From Rheinheimera sediminis (GTDB lineage Bacteria > Pseudomonadota > Gammaproteobacteria > Enterobacterales > Alteromonadaceae), in assembly GCF_004005375.1 (NCBI RefSeq), contig NZ_RZUF01000001.1, positions 181,700 through 245,699 of the forward strand: a DNA stretch of 64,000 nucleotides. The letters are read 5' to 3'. The notes beneath the pieces were generated by a model, which was not told where the DNA came from, did no database searches, and saw only the letters and a list, made by a program, of their open reading frames with translations. Below are positions 29,272-38,324 of the stretch, one piece after another; position 1 is the first letter of the stretch, and each line of letters opens with the position of its first letter. The position numbers and the translations under genes are program-made.

Positions 29272-29922
29272 ATGCGTTCGTTAAAACACTTATTTGCCAA
29301 TAACAGATCATGGGCTGAGCGGGTTGAGCTGGAAGCTCCTGGCTTTTTTAAGCAACTCTCTGAACAACAAGCGCCTGAATATTTATGGATAGGCTGCTCT
29401 GACAGCAGAGTTCCTGCCAACGAAATCGTAGGCTTGTTACCAGGTGAACTTTTTGTGCATCGAAATGTGGCTAATCTGGTGCTGCACTCCGACATCAATT
29501 GTTTATCTGTACTGCAATACGCTATCGACATTTTAAAGATCAAACACATTATTGTTTGCGGACACTACGGCTGTGGCGGCGTTGCCGCTGCAATGAATAA
29601 ACAACGTATTGGCTTTGTCGATAACTGGTTACGAAATATTAAAGATGTGTATGCGCTGCACAGAGAAGAGCTGGACGGTTTTGCTGATGATGGTGAACGG
29701 GTGAACCGTTTGTGTGAGCTGAACGTGATGGAGCAAGTGCGTAATGTCTGCCATACCAGTTTTGTGCAGGATGCATGGGAGCGTGGTCAGCCGCTGACTG
29801 TACATGGTTGGGTATACAGCCTGCGCAACGGTCATATTAAAGATTTACGCGTCAGTCATTCCAGCGCTACACAAATAGATAATATCTATGCACTGGAACC
29901 TACTGAAGAATTTGTACCCTAA
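29272..29922 (+). CDS. can: Beta-class carbonic anhydrase Can
   Basis: Zinc enzyme that interconverts CO2 and bicarbonate in the cytoplasm. The 216-aa product has the complete ligand set Cys42, Asp44 (with Arg46), His98 and Cys101, in WIGCSDSRVP and CGHYGCGG, at the same residue numbers as in E. coli Can. NWLRNIKDVY, LCELNVMEQV and VHGWVY are further family blocks. It is monocistronic. Its start is supported by AAGGTGATT 5-10 nt upstream. Confidence 0.96.
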   Translation: MRSLKHLFANNRSWAERVELEAPGFFKQLSEQQAPEYLWIGCSDSRVPANEIVGLLPGELFVHRNVANLVLHSDINCLSVLQYAIDILKIKHIIVCGHYGCGGVAAAMNKQRIGFVDNWLRNIKDVYALHREELDGFADDGERVNRLCELNVMEQVRNVCHTSFVQDAWERGQPLTVHGWVYSLRNGHIKDLRVSHSSATQIDNIYALEPTEEFVP

Positions 29923-29934
29923 AAATTACAGATT

Positions 29935-30144
29935 TCAGCGAAACTTCAGTTCGGTCTGGGGCACAGCTTTATACAAAGCGCTGTGCCCTTTCACCCATTT
30001 ACCGTTTTGTAAATACTCTGAACTAACTTCCAGTTTTCCGCTTTGATCCAGCACTGAATGTGACCGCACTTGCGTGATCCCCTGAGCATTGTTTTCTACT
30101 TGCTCTACAGCCTCAATACTATTAGTAACTGGGCTATAGCTCAT
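29935..30144 (-). pseudogene. Small ORF, probable remnant of a secreted protein
   Basis: The 69-aa ORF has no ribosome site before its ATG, but the same frame stays open upstream and there encodes LVLALFSFSSYTHG, which looks like a signal peptide with no start codon. An ATG with an AGGAG site 11 nt upstream sits in another frame and stops after 19 codons. A single-base frameshift between that ATG and the body would explain this. The body (VSSEYLQNGKWVKGHSALYK) resembles the end of a DUF1579-like protein, only weakly. It could also be intact from an unusual start. Confidence 0.4.
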
Positions 30145-30193
30145 AGTGCCATGGGTATAGGATGAAAAACTGAAAAGTGCGAGGACTAAACAT

Positions 30194-30679
30194 TCACTGC
30201 TGTTTCTCCTGATAAAAATCCAGCATGTTTTGTTCTACTTCTTGCGAAAAAGCTTTGGTTTTTTCTGCATAACTTTGCAAAAATTTGTCTTCTTCGGTTT
30301 GAGGTACCCAGGCAGGCACTGTCGCTGTGTTCCCTTCTGCATCCAACGCAACAAAGCTGATGATGCAATGATTCGTCTCCAGCATTTCGCCGCCTTTGGT
30401 ATCACCTGAGCGCACCTGCACCAGCACGTGCATACTGCTGTTTCCTGTATAAACAATACGGGCGATCAACTCTACCTGATGCCCTACCAGAATAGGTCTT
30501 CGAAACCGAATAGTGCCCACTGAGATAGTAACGCAATACAAACCACTCCAACCGGCTGCACAGGCATAAGCCACTTGGTCTATCCATTTCATGACCATAC
30601 CACCATGTACTTTGCCGCCAAAGTTCACATGAGTAGGTTCAGCTAAAAATCTGAATTCAACTTCTCTTTTGCCTGACAT
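30194..30679 (-). CDS. Acyl-CoA thioesterase, hotdog fold (YciA/BACH type)
   Basis: Cytoplasmic thioesterase of 161 aa that hydrolyses acyl-CoA. The motif PTHVNFGGKVHGGMVMKWIDQVAYACA at about residues 15-40 is the hotdog active-site helix with the conserved His-Gly-Gly and Asp. The segment after it (VTISVGTIRFRRPILVGHQVEL) fits the family. The substrate chain length cannot be read from sequence. It lies about 100 bp past the purU stop on the same strand. Confidence 0.85.
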   Translation of the reverse strand: MSGKREVEFRFLAEPTHVNFGGKVHGGMVMKWIDQVAYACAAGWSGLYCVTISVGTIRFRRPILVGHQVELIARIVYTGNSSMHVLVQVRSGDTKGGEMLETNHCIISFVALDAEGNTATVPAWVPQTEEDKFLQSYAEKTKAFSQEVEQNMLDFYQEKQQ

Positions 30680-30775
30680 TTGAAGGGTGCCTTATTTTGT
30701 TTTCCAGAGCCTAGCCGTTTTAGCGAAAAAATCGAGACAAGCCACTGATCTGCGGCCTGTTTCATAAAATACCTG

Positions 30776-31609
30776 CTACAAAATCACTGTTTTATTGCCA
30801 TGCACAAAGACCCGGTCTTCGAGCACTAACTGCAAAGCTTTACTCAGCACGTTTTTCTCTACATCACGGCCTGCTTTCACCATATCCATAGCGCTGTAGG
30901 TATGATCAACCGGAGTCACTAACTGCTTAATAATAGGCCCCTCATCCAGATCATCTGTGACAAAGTGGGCTGTAGCACCAATAATTTTCACCCCTCTTTT
31001 GTGCGCCTGATGATAAGGATTAGCACCAATAAAAGCCGGTAAAAAACTGTGGTGAATATTAATAATGCGCTCTTTATAGTGAGCCACAAAAGCCGGGCTT
31101 AATACCCGCATAAACTTAGCCAGCACCAGATAATCTGCCTGATAAGGGTCTATTACCTGCTGCAACGCCGCTTCATGTTGTTCACGGCTCAGGTCGATGT
31201 GACTGACAAAGTGATACGGAATATCAAACTTCTCTGCCAGGCTTTGTAAATCCGGGTGATTTCCCACTACAGCAGCTATATCCAGCTTTAAGGAGCCGTC
31301 ATACACCTTCATTAAAATATCACCCAGACAATGCGCCTCTTTGGTGACCAGTATCACCACTTTTTTTCGCCCTGCTGCTACTAGCTGACGACTACTGCCA
31401 TCAGGCAGAGCGCGGTCTAAATCCAGCATTAAGGTCTTGTCGTTAAAAATACCTTCGAGCTGAGTGCGCATAAAAAATTGACCAGAATCCGGGTCGACAT
31501 ATTCGGTATTACGAATAATATTCAGCTGGTGTTTGTAGCAGATATTGGTAATTTGTGCGATTAAACCTTTTGAATCCGGGCATTCAATCAATAAAACTTT
31601 CTTTTCCAT
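30776..31609 (-). CDS. purU: Formyltetrahydrofolate deformylase
   Basis: Hydrolyses 10-formyl-THF to formate and THF, supplying formate to PurT and balancing one-carbon pools. The 277-aa product has an N-terminal ACT domain (residues 1-80: LLIECPDSKGLIAQIT) and a formyltransferase-like domain with HHSFLPAF and GATAHFVTDDLDEGPII, which holds the catalytic Asn/His/Asp set. Two adjacent ATG codons lie at 31612 and 31609; the second has better spacing from GAGAG. The 308-bp divergent gap to trmO (31610-31917) shows nothing recognisable besides presumed promoters. Confidence 0.94.
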   Translation of the reverse strand: MEKKVLLIECPDSKGLIAQITNICYKHQLNIIRNTEYVDPDSGQFFMRTQLEGIFNDKTLMLDLDRALPDGSSRQLVAAGRKKVVILVTKEAHCLGDILMKVYDGSLKLDIAAVVGNHPDLQSLAEKFDIPYHFVSHIDLSREQHEAALQQVIDPYQADYLVLAKFMRVLSPAFVAHYKERIINIHHSFLPAFIGANPYHQAHKRGVKIIGATAHFVTDDLDEGPIIKQLVTPVDHTYSAMDMVKAGRDVEKNVLSKALQLVLEDRVFVHGNKTVIL

Positions 31610-31917
31610 CATAACTCTCGTTAACGCATAGCAAGACCAGACACAGCACAAAGCTGCTGCATCAATACAGTGATTTCAGGTGGTTTTGGTTGTTTTTATG
31701 GCGGCTTATACCGCTCTTCGCTGCTAAGTGCTATCTGATGACTGAGATGATAATCAGGACAAAGCATGTACTTACTATTAATCCCAAGTTTTAACTCCGT
31801 TGTAAAGTTATTTTCAACTTCAGGCTTTTACCACTTTGCTTGTCCTTTAACTCGTGCAACGCCATAATAGACGTCGTTTTTCGCCGTCTGCTGGCTTTTT
31901 CACCCACTGAGGATCTG

Positions 31918-32667
31918 ATGCCCTCTTATCAAATGCAGGTGCTGGGCACCATTCGCTCACCCTACAAACAAAAATTCGCCATACCCCGCCAGCCGGGCCT
32001 GATTGCCGAAGCTAAAGCTGAATTGGTGTTGGAGCCTGGTTATGATGATGATGCCATAGTAAGGGGCATTGAAGCCTTCAGTCATTTGTGGTTGGTGTTT
32101 GTGTTTCATGAAACCGCTGACAAAGGCTGGTCACCGCTGGTGAGGCCGCCACGTTTGGGTGGCAATGAAAAAAAAGGCGTTTTTGCCACTCGCGCCACAT
32201 TCAGACCAAACCCAATTGGCCTTTCTGTCGTAAAACTTGAAGGCGTAGTGCGTAAACAAGGCCGTTTGATTATTCAATTATCCGGTGTAGACCTGCTGGA
32301 TGGCACGCCCATATTGGATATTAAACCTTACCTGCCTTATGCCGATGCCTTACCGAATGCAGCTGGTGGTTTTGCTGACTCAGCACCAGAAACTGATATG
32401 ACGGTTAGCTTTGAACCTGCAGTGCTGGAATTTTGCCAGCGGCAAAAAGATCAACCGGAATTAGCAGTATTGATAGAAAAGGTGTTAAAACAAGACCCGC
32501 GCCCTCCTTACAAAAAACAAAAAGCGGAGCAACAAAGCTACGGCATGACGCTGTATCACTTTAATATCAAATGGACAGTGAACGGAGTACACAATCATGT
32601 TACAGAAATCAGGCATGTTAAAGAAAAACAACAAGGTCATGAAGTTCAGCCTCTGTCTGACTCTTAG
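31918..32667 (+). CDS. trmO: tRNA (adenine(37)-N6)-methyltransferase TrmO
   Basis: SAM-dependent enzyme of the UPF0066/TsaA family that methylates the N6 of t6A37 in tRNA-Thr. The product (249 aa) shows GTIRSPYKQKFAIPRQPGL, SHLWLVFVFH, the family block ATRATFRPNPIGLSVV, and LLDGTPILDIKPYLPYAD. The start at 31918 is set by GAGGA 5 nt upstream; the frame is open upstream but without a better start. Its 3' end overlaps the next gene by 71 bp in another frame. Confidence 0.92.
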   Translation: MPSYQMQVLGTIRSPYKQKFAIPRQPGLIAEAKAELVLEPGYDDDAIVRGIEAFSHLWLVFVFHETADKGWSPLVRPPRLGGNEKKGVFATRATFRPNPIGLSVVKLEGVVRKQGRLIIQLSGVDLLDGTPILDIKPYLPYADALPNAAGGFADSAPETDMTVSFEPAVLEFCQRQKDQPELAVLIEKVLKQDPRPPYKKQKAEQQSYGMTLYHFNIKWTVNGVHNHVTEIRHVKEKQQGHEVQPLSDS

Positions 32668-33694
32668 CACACCTTTATGGCTTCATGCTGCTGAATTACC
32701 AGCCTTACCTGAAGCCGTCAGTAACAATCTGGTGATGAGCACCAGTGTGGCGGGCCGCACCTATGTCAGCAGTTTTATGGGACTCTCTGCAGGGAAAACC
32801 CACGCCGATGTCCATAACAGAGTTTGGCAATGGACAGTAGGTGACCCCACCTGGCTGAAAGCACCCGTAGTGCCGAGCCGTCAACGTTTAAGTGGCCGGT
32901 TGGCCAGCACTGGCGTCACCTTACAAAATCACTTTTTTATATTTGGCGGCTACACAGTAGCGGCCAATGGCACAGAAGTATCCAGTAGCGAAGGCTACCG
33001 CTACAGCCCTGTCACCAAAGCCTATAACAAACTGCCGGACATGCCGGTTGCGGTGGACGACAGTGTGGCTTTGGCTTATAAAAACAGGTACATTTACCTG
33101 GCCAGCGGCTGGTCTCAGGATGGAAACGTAAACCTGGTTCAGCTGTTCGATAACTTCACGCAAAAGTGGAGTCAGGCGACACCTTTTCCGGGCACCCCGA
33201 CTTTTGGCTTGGCAGGCGCTTTATCAGGTCAGCATATGCTGTTGTGTGATGGGGTAAAAGTCAATTATCAGACCTTACCACGCCAGTACGAAACTGAAGC
33301 TCAGTGTTGGTTAGGTGAAATCAATGCATCCAACGCCAACCGCATCAGCTGGCAGCAAATTCAGCACCCGACAGGCAAAGCCCGTTACCGCATGGCAGCT
33401 GCTGCGGTCAAACAGGATGGCAAAGACTTAATCGTATTTATTGGTGGCAGCGAAACCGCTTATAACTACAATGGCATAGGCTACAACGGCACTCCGGCTG
33501 AACCTTCAGCTCAAGTCTGGGCTTACTCCATTACAGACAAAAGCTGGCTGAAAGCCGAAAATACCACTGCTGTGATGGATTTACGTACCTTAGTCACTAT
33601 GAACAATGAACTCTACAGTTTAGGTGGTATGGTCGCAGGACAAAATCTGACCGCAGAATGGATAAAACATCAGATTAAGCTTCTGCCAAACTAA
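32597..33694 (+). CDS. Secreted kelch-repeat protein (mutarotase/galactose-oxidase-like)
   Basis: Predicted exported beta-propeller of 365 aa. A signal peptide ends in WLHAA-EL, and kelch blades recur (FFIFGGYTV, YIYLASGW, LIVFIGGSE, LYSLGGMV). The fold is shared with sialic-acid mutarotase NanM and galactose oxidase; no catalytic residues are recognised, so the function is open. The ATG at 32597, inside trmO, has CGGAG 9 nt upstream; a later ATG at 32639 would give a more typical signal peptide. A second protein of the same kind is encoded at 38308-39306. Confidence 0.75.
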   Translation: MLQKSGMLKKNNKVMKFSLCLTLSTPLWLHAAELPALPEAVSNNLVMSTSVAGRTYVSSFMGLSAGKTHADVHNRVWQWTVGDPTWLKAPVVPSRQRLSGRLASTGVTLQNHFFIFGGYTVAANGTEVSSSEGYRYSPVTKAYNKLPDMPVAVDDSVALAYKNRYIYLASGWSQDGNVNLVQLFDNFTQKWSQATPFPGTPTFGLAGALSGQHMLLCDGVKVNYQTLPRQYETEAQCWLGEINASNANRISWQQIQHPTGKARYRMAAAAVKQDGKDLIVFIGGSETAYNYNGIGYNGTPAEPSAQVWAYSITDKSWLKAENTTAVMDLRTLVTMNNELYSLGGMVAGQNLTAEWIKHQIKLLPN

Positions 33695-33710
33695 CAGCCT
33701 TGTTACACTC

Positions 33711-33834
33711 TACCCTTCGTACTTGAAGCTGCAGCTTTGTTGACTATAGTTGTTCGCCCCAGTCACATAGGACAACTATGCTCCTGGGGTGTCATCTACT
33801 TGTCGCCTCCCTGCAACATCAATTACTTAGGGTA
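33711..33834 (+). repeat. ATACCC-family interspersed repeat, copy 5
   Basis: Best-preserved copy, 124 bp, with imperfect terminal inverted repeats TACCCTTCGTACTTGAAG and its partner TACCCTAAGTAATTGATG. It has the central CCCCAG...CTGGGG hairpin with inner CATAG/CTATG stem. It fills most of the 215-bp gap between the kelch gene and proS; proS promoter sequences are presumably in the remaining 75 bp. Confidence 0.8.
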
Positions 33835-33909
33835 AAGCAGCAAATTAATCTGAGTACAGCGGTCAATTTCCAAAGCAATTAAACTTAAAAAACACGGAAC
33901 TATTTATTT

Positions 33910-35682
33910 ATGCGGACAAGTCAGTATTTACTCTCCACTATGAAAGAAACCCCGGCCGATGCCGAGATTATCAGCCATCAATTGATGTTACGTGCCGGTA
34001 TGGTGCGTCGTCTGGCCTCAGGTTTATACACCTGGTTGCCCAGTGGCTTGCGGGTTTTACGTAAGGTAGAGCAAATCGTTCGCGAAGAAATGAACAAAGC
34101 CGGTGCTATCGAAGTTCTGATGCCTGTAGTACAACATGCCGAACTGTGGCAGGAATCAGGTCGCTGGGAAAAAATGGACGCTGAACTGCTGCGTTTTAAA
34201 GACCGTCACCAGCGTGACTTTGTATTAGGCCCAACGCACGAAGAAGTGATCACAGATTTAGTGCGCAAAGAAATCAGCAGCTACAAACAACTGCCTATCA
34301 ATCTGTATCAGATTCAAACCAAGTTCCGTGACGAACGTCGTCCGCGTTTTGGTGTGATGCGTGCCCGCGAATTTTTAATGAAAGACGCCTACTCTTTCCA
34401 TTTAAGCCAGGACAGTTTGCAGCAAACCTATGACGCTATGTACCAAGCCTACTGCAATATCTTTACCCGTTTAGGTTTAGACTTCCGTCCTGTATTGGCG
34501 GACACAGGCGCTATTGGTGGCAGCATGTCACACGAATTCCATGTACTGGCAGCTTCTGGTGAAGATGCCATCGTTTTCTCTGATGCCAGCGATTATGCCG
34601 CCAACATCGAAAAAGCCGAAGCTTTACCCCCTCAAGGCCAGCGCCCGGCTGCGGTTCAGGCTAAAACTGAAGTCGCAACGCCTGATGCTAAAAGCATTGA
34701 AGAAGTGTCTGCTTTTTTAAAGGTGGAGGCATCTTCCATAGCTAAAACCCTACTGGTGCAATTGAACCCGGATTTAAGCTTTGATGAGCTCACAGCTTTG
34801 TTGAGCTATGCAGGTGCCGAAACGATTGAAAACACCTGGCGCTCAAAAGTGGTTGCCCTGATACTGCGTGGCGATCACGACTTAAACGAAATTAAAGCTG
34901 AAAAACACCCATTGGTTGCTTCTCCGCTGCAATTTGCATCAGAAGAAGACGTCATTGCGGTAACAGGCGCTAAACCAGGCTCCGTTGGCCCTGTAGGCTT
35001 AACTATTCCTGTGCTGGTCGACCATGCAGCAGCCCACTTAGCTGACTTTGTCACGGGTGCAAACAAAGACGGTTTCCACTTTACAGGCGTCAACTTTGAC
35101 CGCGATATCACCACTTATCAGCTGGCTGATTTACGTAATGTAGTCGAAGGTGATCCAAGTCCGTGCGGTAAAGGTAATTTAGTGATACGTCGTGGTATTG
35201 AAGTCGGCCATATCTTCCAGTTAGGTGACCGTTACTCTTCAGCAATGAAAGCAGGCGTGCTGAACGAAGAAGGTAAACATCAGATCATGACCATGGGCTG
35301 TTACGGTGTTGGTGTTTCCCGCATTGTGGCCGCAGCTATTGAACAAAACCATGACGACTACGGTATTAAATGGCCTGCAGCCATAGCTCCTTTTCAGGTC
35401 GCTATAGTACCGATGAACATGCATAAATCAGTGCGGATACAGGAAGCTGCAGAGCAGCTGTACAAAGACCTGACTGCAGCAGGTTTTGAAGTACTGTTTG
35501 ACGATCGTAAAGAGCGCCCGGGCGTCATGTTCGCTGATATGGAGCTGATCGGCGTCCCCTATCAAATCATAGTAGGCGAACGCAACCTGGACGAGCAGAA
35601 AGTAGAACTGAAAAACCGTCTGAACGGTGATAAGCAGTTACTGAGTCTCGCTGATGTCGTCACTCAGTTAAAAACCTTCTGA
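33910..35682 (+). CDS. proS: Prolyl-tRNA synthetase (bacterial type with editing domain)
   Basis: Class II aminoacyl-tRNA synthetase charging tRNA-Pro. The 590-aa product has class II motif 2 ([25 protein letters not shown]), the editing insertion (INS) from about residue 230 to 400 with AKTLLV and [10 protein letters not shown], motif 3 (GCYGVGVSR), and the C-terminal anticodon-binding domain ([23 protein letters not shown]). It is slightly longer than the 572-aa E. coli enzyme. Confidence 0.97.
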   Translation: MRTSQYLLSTMKETPADAEIISHQLMLRAGMVRRLASGLYTWLPSGLRVLRKVEQIVREEMNKAGAIEVLMPVVQHAELWQESGRWEKMDAELLRFKDRHQRDFVLGPTHEEVITDLVRKEISSYKQLPINLYQIQTKFRDERRPRFGVMRAREFLMKDAYSFHLSQDSLQQTYDAMYQAYCNIFTRLGLDFRPVLADTGAIGGSMSHEFHVLAASGEDAIVFSDASDYAANIEKAEALPPQGQRPAAVQAKTEVATPDAKSIEEVSAFLKVEASSIAKTLLVQLNPDLSFDELTALLSYAGAETIENTWRSKVVALILRGDHDLNEIKAEKHPLVASPLQFASEEDVIAVTGAKPGSVGPVGLTIPVLVDHAAAHLADFVTGANKDGFHFTGVNFDRDITTYQLADLRNVVEGDPSPCGKGNLVIRRGIEVGHIFQLGDRYSSAMKAGVLNEEGKHQIMTMGCYGVGVSRIVAAAIEQNHDDYGIKWPAAIAPFQVAIVPMNMHKSVRIQEAAEQLYKDLTAAGFEVLFDDRKERPGVMFADMELIGVPYQIIVGERNLDEQKVELKNRLNGDKQLLSLADVVTQLKTF

Positions 35683-35701
35683 TTGAAGTTGAGTGAATGA
35701 A

Positions 35702-35723
35702 AGGCCCTGTATTGGCAGGGCCT
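35702..35723 (+). terminator. Hairpin after proS, weak terminator
   Basis: 8-bp arms AGGCCCTG/CAGGGCCT with a 6-nt loop, 19 bp past the proS stop. It is followed by GTGTTTA, so the T run is poor. Confidence 0.5.
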
Positions 35724-35743
35724 GTGTTTACGGAGTTTATCTT

Positions 35744-36040
35744 ATGTATTTTAGTAGTCAGAATATTCCTGAACTCAAAGGCCTTAAGTTTGCACAGCGC
35801 ATGCAAGTGATCCGCAGCGCAACAGAACAGGTAGCAACACCACAAAAGCTGCTGCTGAACCTACTGAAACTAGCCATTCTAATTCCGTTATTTTTGACGA
35901 TAGCGCAATGGCACTCTTGGCAGAGCACCTTGACTATAGTGGTTTTACTGGCAGCCTATCCGCTACTAACCCGCCCTTTGACTTTTGCTTTATGCAGCCC
36001 TCACTTACATCAGGCACGAATCAAACTTAAATTAGAATAA
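35744..36040 (+). CDS. Small membrane protein, unknown function
   Basis: 98 aa. I do not recognise the family. The N-terminal 40 residues are hydrophilic with a basic amphipathic stretch (LKGLKFAQRMQVIRSATEQV), followed by two hydrophobic helices (about residues 42-58 and 62-80) and a short basic tail. The start at 35744 has CGGAG 8 nt upstream. It lies between proS and the TetR gene on the same strand. A small two-helix membrane protein is the most that can be said. Confidence 0.65.
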   Translation: MYFSSQNIPELKGLKFAQRMQVIRSATEQVATPQKLLLNLLKLAILIPLFLTIAQWHSWQSTLTIVVLLAAYPLLTRPLTFALCSPHLHQARIKLKLE

Positions 36041-36169
36041 CTCTGCTCTACTTAGATCCAGCTCAGGGGTTTGCTAGTTCAGCGCAGAATAAAACATCAG
36101 ACTTTACCAAAGCTCGGGATATGAGGCAGCAACACTGGCGGATATACCTGGATAGGAAAACTGTTTTTT

Positions 36170-36985
36170 ATGCTGAAGTTTTTGTGTGATATCACCAATA
36201 CCAGTCAACAAAGCCGTAAAAGATCGTCAGAACAGCGGGTCAGCAAAAAACAGCAAGCTATAGCAGAGCGAGAACAAGAGCTGCTGCAGATAGCGCAGCA
36301 GTTAGTTGAAGCTGAAGGATATGCAAATCTGACAATGGACAAGCTAACCTCAGCCAGTCCTTATTCCAAAGGTACTATTTACAATCATTTTTCCAGCAAA
36401 GAGGACGTGATCACCGCACTGTGTAATTCAGCCTTGCGCCATGAAATCAGTTTGTTTAAAAAAGCTGGCTCATTTAACGGCAATAGCAGAGAAAAAGTGC
36501 TGGCTTTACACCAGGCCTACCTATTATCCGCCCAAATGCAGCCAATTTTATTTAGCTGCCTACTGACGGCTAAGTCGCCCTGGGTACAGGAAAAAAGCTC
36601 GCAAGCCCGGTTAACTGTGCAGCGGGAACTTGAAAAAGAAGTGACAGCTCTGGTTGATCTATTGCTGCAGCAAGCCGTAGCAGCCAAAGAGTTACAATCC
36701 AAAGCCGCAGCGACCCCAGACTTAATGGCCTTTGCGAATTGGGCTGTCTCTTTTGGCAGCATAGCGCTGTTAAGCAGTGCCAGTAACACTCTATCTATTG
36801 AACGCTTGCAAGGCACCCAGCCTTTTCTGTTTAACTTAAATTGTCTGCTCGACGGTATGAACTGGTTGCCACTGAGCTCAGACTGGGACTATCACCAAAG
36901 CTGGATACGTATTGAACAAGAGATCTTCAGCTCTGAACTTCAACTCCTGGCAAAAACTGAAGCAGAAAGTAGTAGCTCAAACTGA
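36170..36985 (+). CDS. TetR-family transcriptional regulator
   Basis: 271 aa. A basic extension (residues 1-30) precedes the TetR DNA-binding domain (about 33-80: LLQIAQQLVEAEGYANLTMDKL, then SPYSKGTIYNHFSSKEDVITALC). The ligand-binding half has no recognisable signature. The TGA stop lies inside the left terminal repeat of a degenerate MITE (copy D), so the last residues may have been changed by that insertion. The target is unknown; the nearest candidate is mlaA, 270 bp downstream. Confidence 0.82.
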   Translation: MLKFLCDITNTSQQSRKRSSEQRVSKKQQAIAEREQELLQIAQQLVEAEGYANLTMDKLTSASPYSKGTIYNHFSSKEDVITALCNSALRHEISLFKKAGSFNGNSREKVLALHQAYLLSAQMQPILFSCLLTAKSPWVQEKSSQARLTVQRELEKEVTALVDLLLQQAVAAKELQSKAAATPDLMAFANWAVSFGSIALLSSASNTLSIERLQGTQPFLFNLNCLLDGMNWLPLSSDWDYHQSWIRIEQEIFSSELQLLAKTEAESSSSN

Positions 36986-37099
36986 AGTTGGGATAAGCCG
37001 CGCCACTGAAGAGTTCAGCTTTTTAAAAATACACTTTTACTTCTCTGATTTTATTGATTAAATCAACACTGCTCGACAGTAGTTATCTTGAGTTCAGCT
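36980..37099. mobile_element. MITE, degenerate internally deleted copy (copy D, 120 bp)
   Basis: Terminal repeats AACTGAAGTTGGGATAA and AGCTGAACTCAAGATAA (complement) resemble those of the full copies, and the internal GATTTTATTGATTAAATCAA stretch is identical to that in copy B. It lacks about 108 bp of the centre. No target duplication is visible, so it is older than the other copies. It overlaps the tetR stop codon and precedes mlaA. Confidence 0.7.
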
Positions 37100-37254
37100 G
37101 AGATAGATTTTCGGCAACTCAGCGTATATTTTTTGTCTGATGCAACTTTTTCCTATAAATGAATACAAATCAATGCAGTAAAGCTGATGATCCAATTCAT
37201 GCTTTACCAGTATAATCATCAATCTATTATTTCCCCCTCAACGGATGCAAATTT

Positions 37255-38019
37255 ATGGTCTTACGCATAAAGCCTTTTTTACTGTCATGCCTGGTGCTGT
37301 TGATAGCTACGGGTTGCTCCAGCAAAAAAGCAGCAGATGAGCAACAAGCACACTCCAATTATCAGGACCCGCGTGACCCATTAGAAGCCGTGAACAGGAG
37401 TATTTGGGATTTTAACTACGAAGTACTGGATGCCTATGTATTGCGCCCTGTAACTGTCGGTTATATGGCTGTGGTTCCCAAACCAGCCCGCACCGGCATA
37501 GCCAACGTGATCAATAATTTGGATGAACCTACCAATTTCGTTAACGCAACGCTTCAGGCTAAACCTAAAAGCGCCGCCATCAGTCTGGGTCGTTTTGTCT
37601 TAAACAGCTCTCTGGGTTTATTTGGTTTGTTCGATGTGGCCAGCCGCCTGGATCTGCAAAATCAGGACGAAGATTTTAATCAAACCTTAGCCACCTGGGG
37701 TGTAGCAAACGGCCCTTATCTGATGTTACCAGCCTTAGGCTCAACCACAGTGCGTGATACCACAGGTACTGTGGTAGACAACCTGTATTTCCCGTCAACC
37801 TGGTTAAATACGCCTCTGTCTATCACTAAAGCCGTTTTTAGTGTGTTAGATGCTCGTGAGCAGGTGATGTCCGTAGAACAACTGCTGAACGACTCAGTCG
37901 ACCCTTATGCTTTTATCAAAGAAGCCTATTATCAACGTAAAGAATTCCAGATCCACGACGGTAATCCGCCGAAAAAGGTGGAAGAAGACGACGCTTATCT
38001 GGACGAATACCTGCCTTAA
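37255..38019 (+). CDS. mlaA: Outer-membrane lipid-asymmetry lipoprotein MlaA (VacJ)
   Basis: Outer-membrane lipoprotein that removes phospholipids from the outer leaflet and passes them to the Mla ABC transport system. The 254-aa product has the lipobox LIATGC (Cys near residue 22), the family opening DPLEAVNRSIWDFNYEVLDAYVLRPV, FVNATLQ, RFVLNSSLGLFGLFDVA, and YLMLPALGSTTVRD. A TATAAT-like -10 lies at 37211. The rest of the mla operon is not here. MITE copies D and C lie on either side, and a palindrome begins 2 bp past the stop. Confidence 0.94.
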   Translation: MVLRIKPFLLSCLVLLIATGCSSKKAADEQQAHSNYQDPRDPLEAVNRSIWDFNYEVLDAYVLRPVTVGYMAVVPKPARTGIANVINNLDEPTNFVNATLQAKPKSAAISLGRFVLNSSLGLFGLFDVASRLDLQNQDEDFNQTLATWGVANGPYLMLPALGSTTVRDTTGTVVDNLYFPSTWLNTPLSITKAVFSVLDAREQVMSVEQLLNDSVDPYAFIKEAYYQRKEFQIHDGNPPKKVEEDDAYLDEYLP

Positions 38020-38021
38020 TA

Positions 38022-38077
38022 AAAATGGGGTCGTAACACATTAGCTATGAGTAACTAATGTGTTACGACCCCATTTT
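38022..38077. repeat. TGGGG-ended palindrome, copy 2
   Basis: 56 bp: perfect 23-bp arms (outer AAAATGGGGTCGTAACA) around a 10-bp loop, starting 2 bp past the mlaA stop. The T-rich 3' end could terminate mlaA transcription. Confidence 0.8.
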
Positions 38078-38096
38078 CAGCTGTAGCGGATTGTTA

Positions 38097-38324
38097 ACCT
38101 GAACTCGGGATAAGCAGCGCCGCTGAATAGCCATCTTCTCGCGCCCCTCTGCGTTGCTCCGTCCGGCCATAGCTTGCTATGGCGTACGACAAAGCGCCTT
38201 GAGATCCACAAAAATCTGTACATTCAATCAGCAAAGACTTTGTTTGCTTGACGTAATAATTTTACTTCGTTGATTTAATTCATTACATCGAAAAAATTCG
38301 ACGCTCATTATCCCGGGTTCAGGC
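38097..38324. mobile_element. MITE, full-length copy (copy C, 228 bp)
   Basis: Terminal inverted repeats ACCTGAACTCGGGATAA (left) and GCCTGAACCCGGGATAA (right, complement) with a central GCCATAGC/GCTATGGC hairpin near 38170. The flanks TTGTTA and TAGTTA match at five of six positions, a likely decayed target duplication. Same length as copy B. Its right end supplies the last codons and the stop of the kelch gene on the minus strand. Confidence 0.8.
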
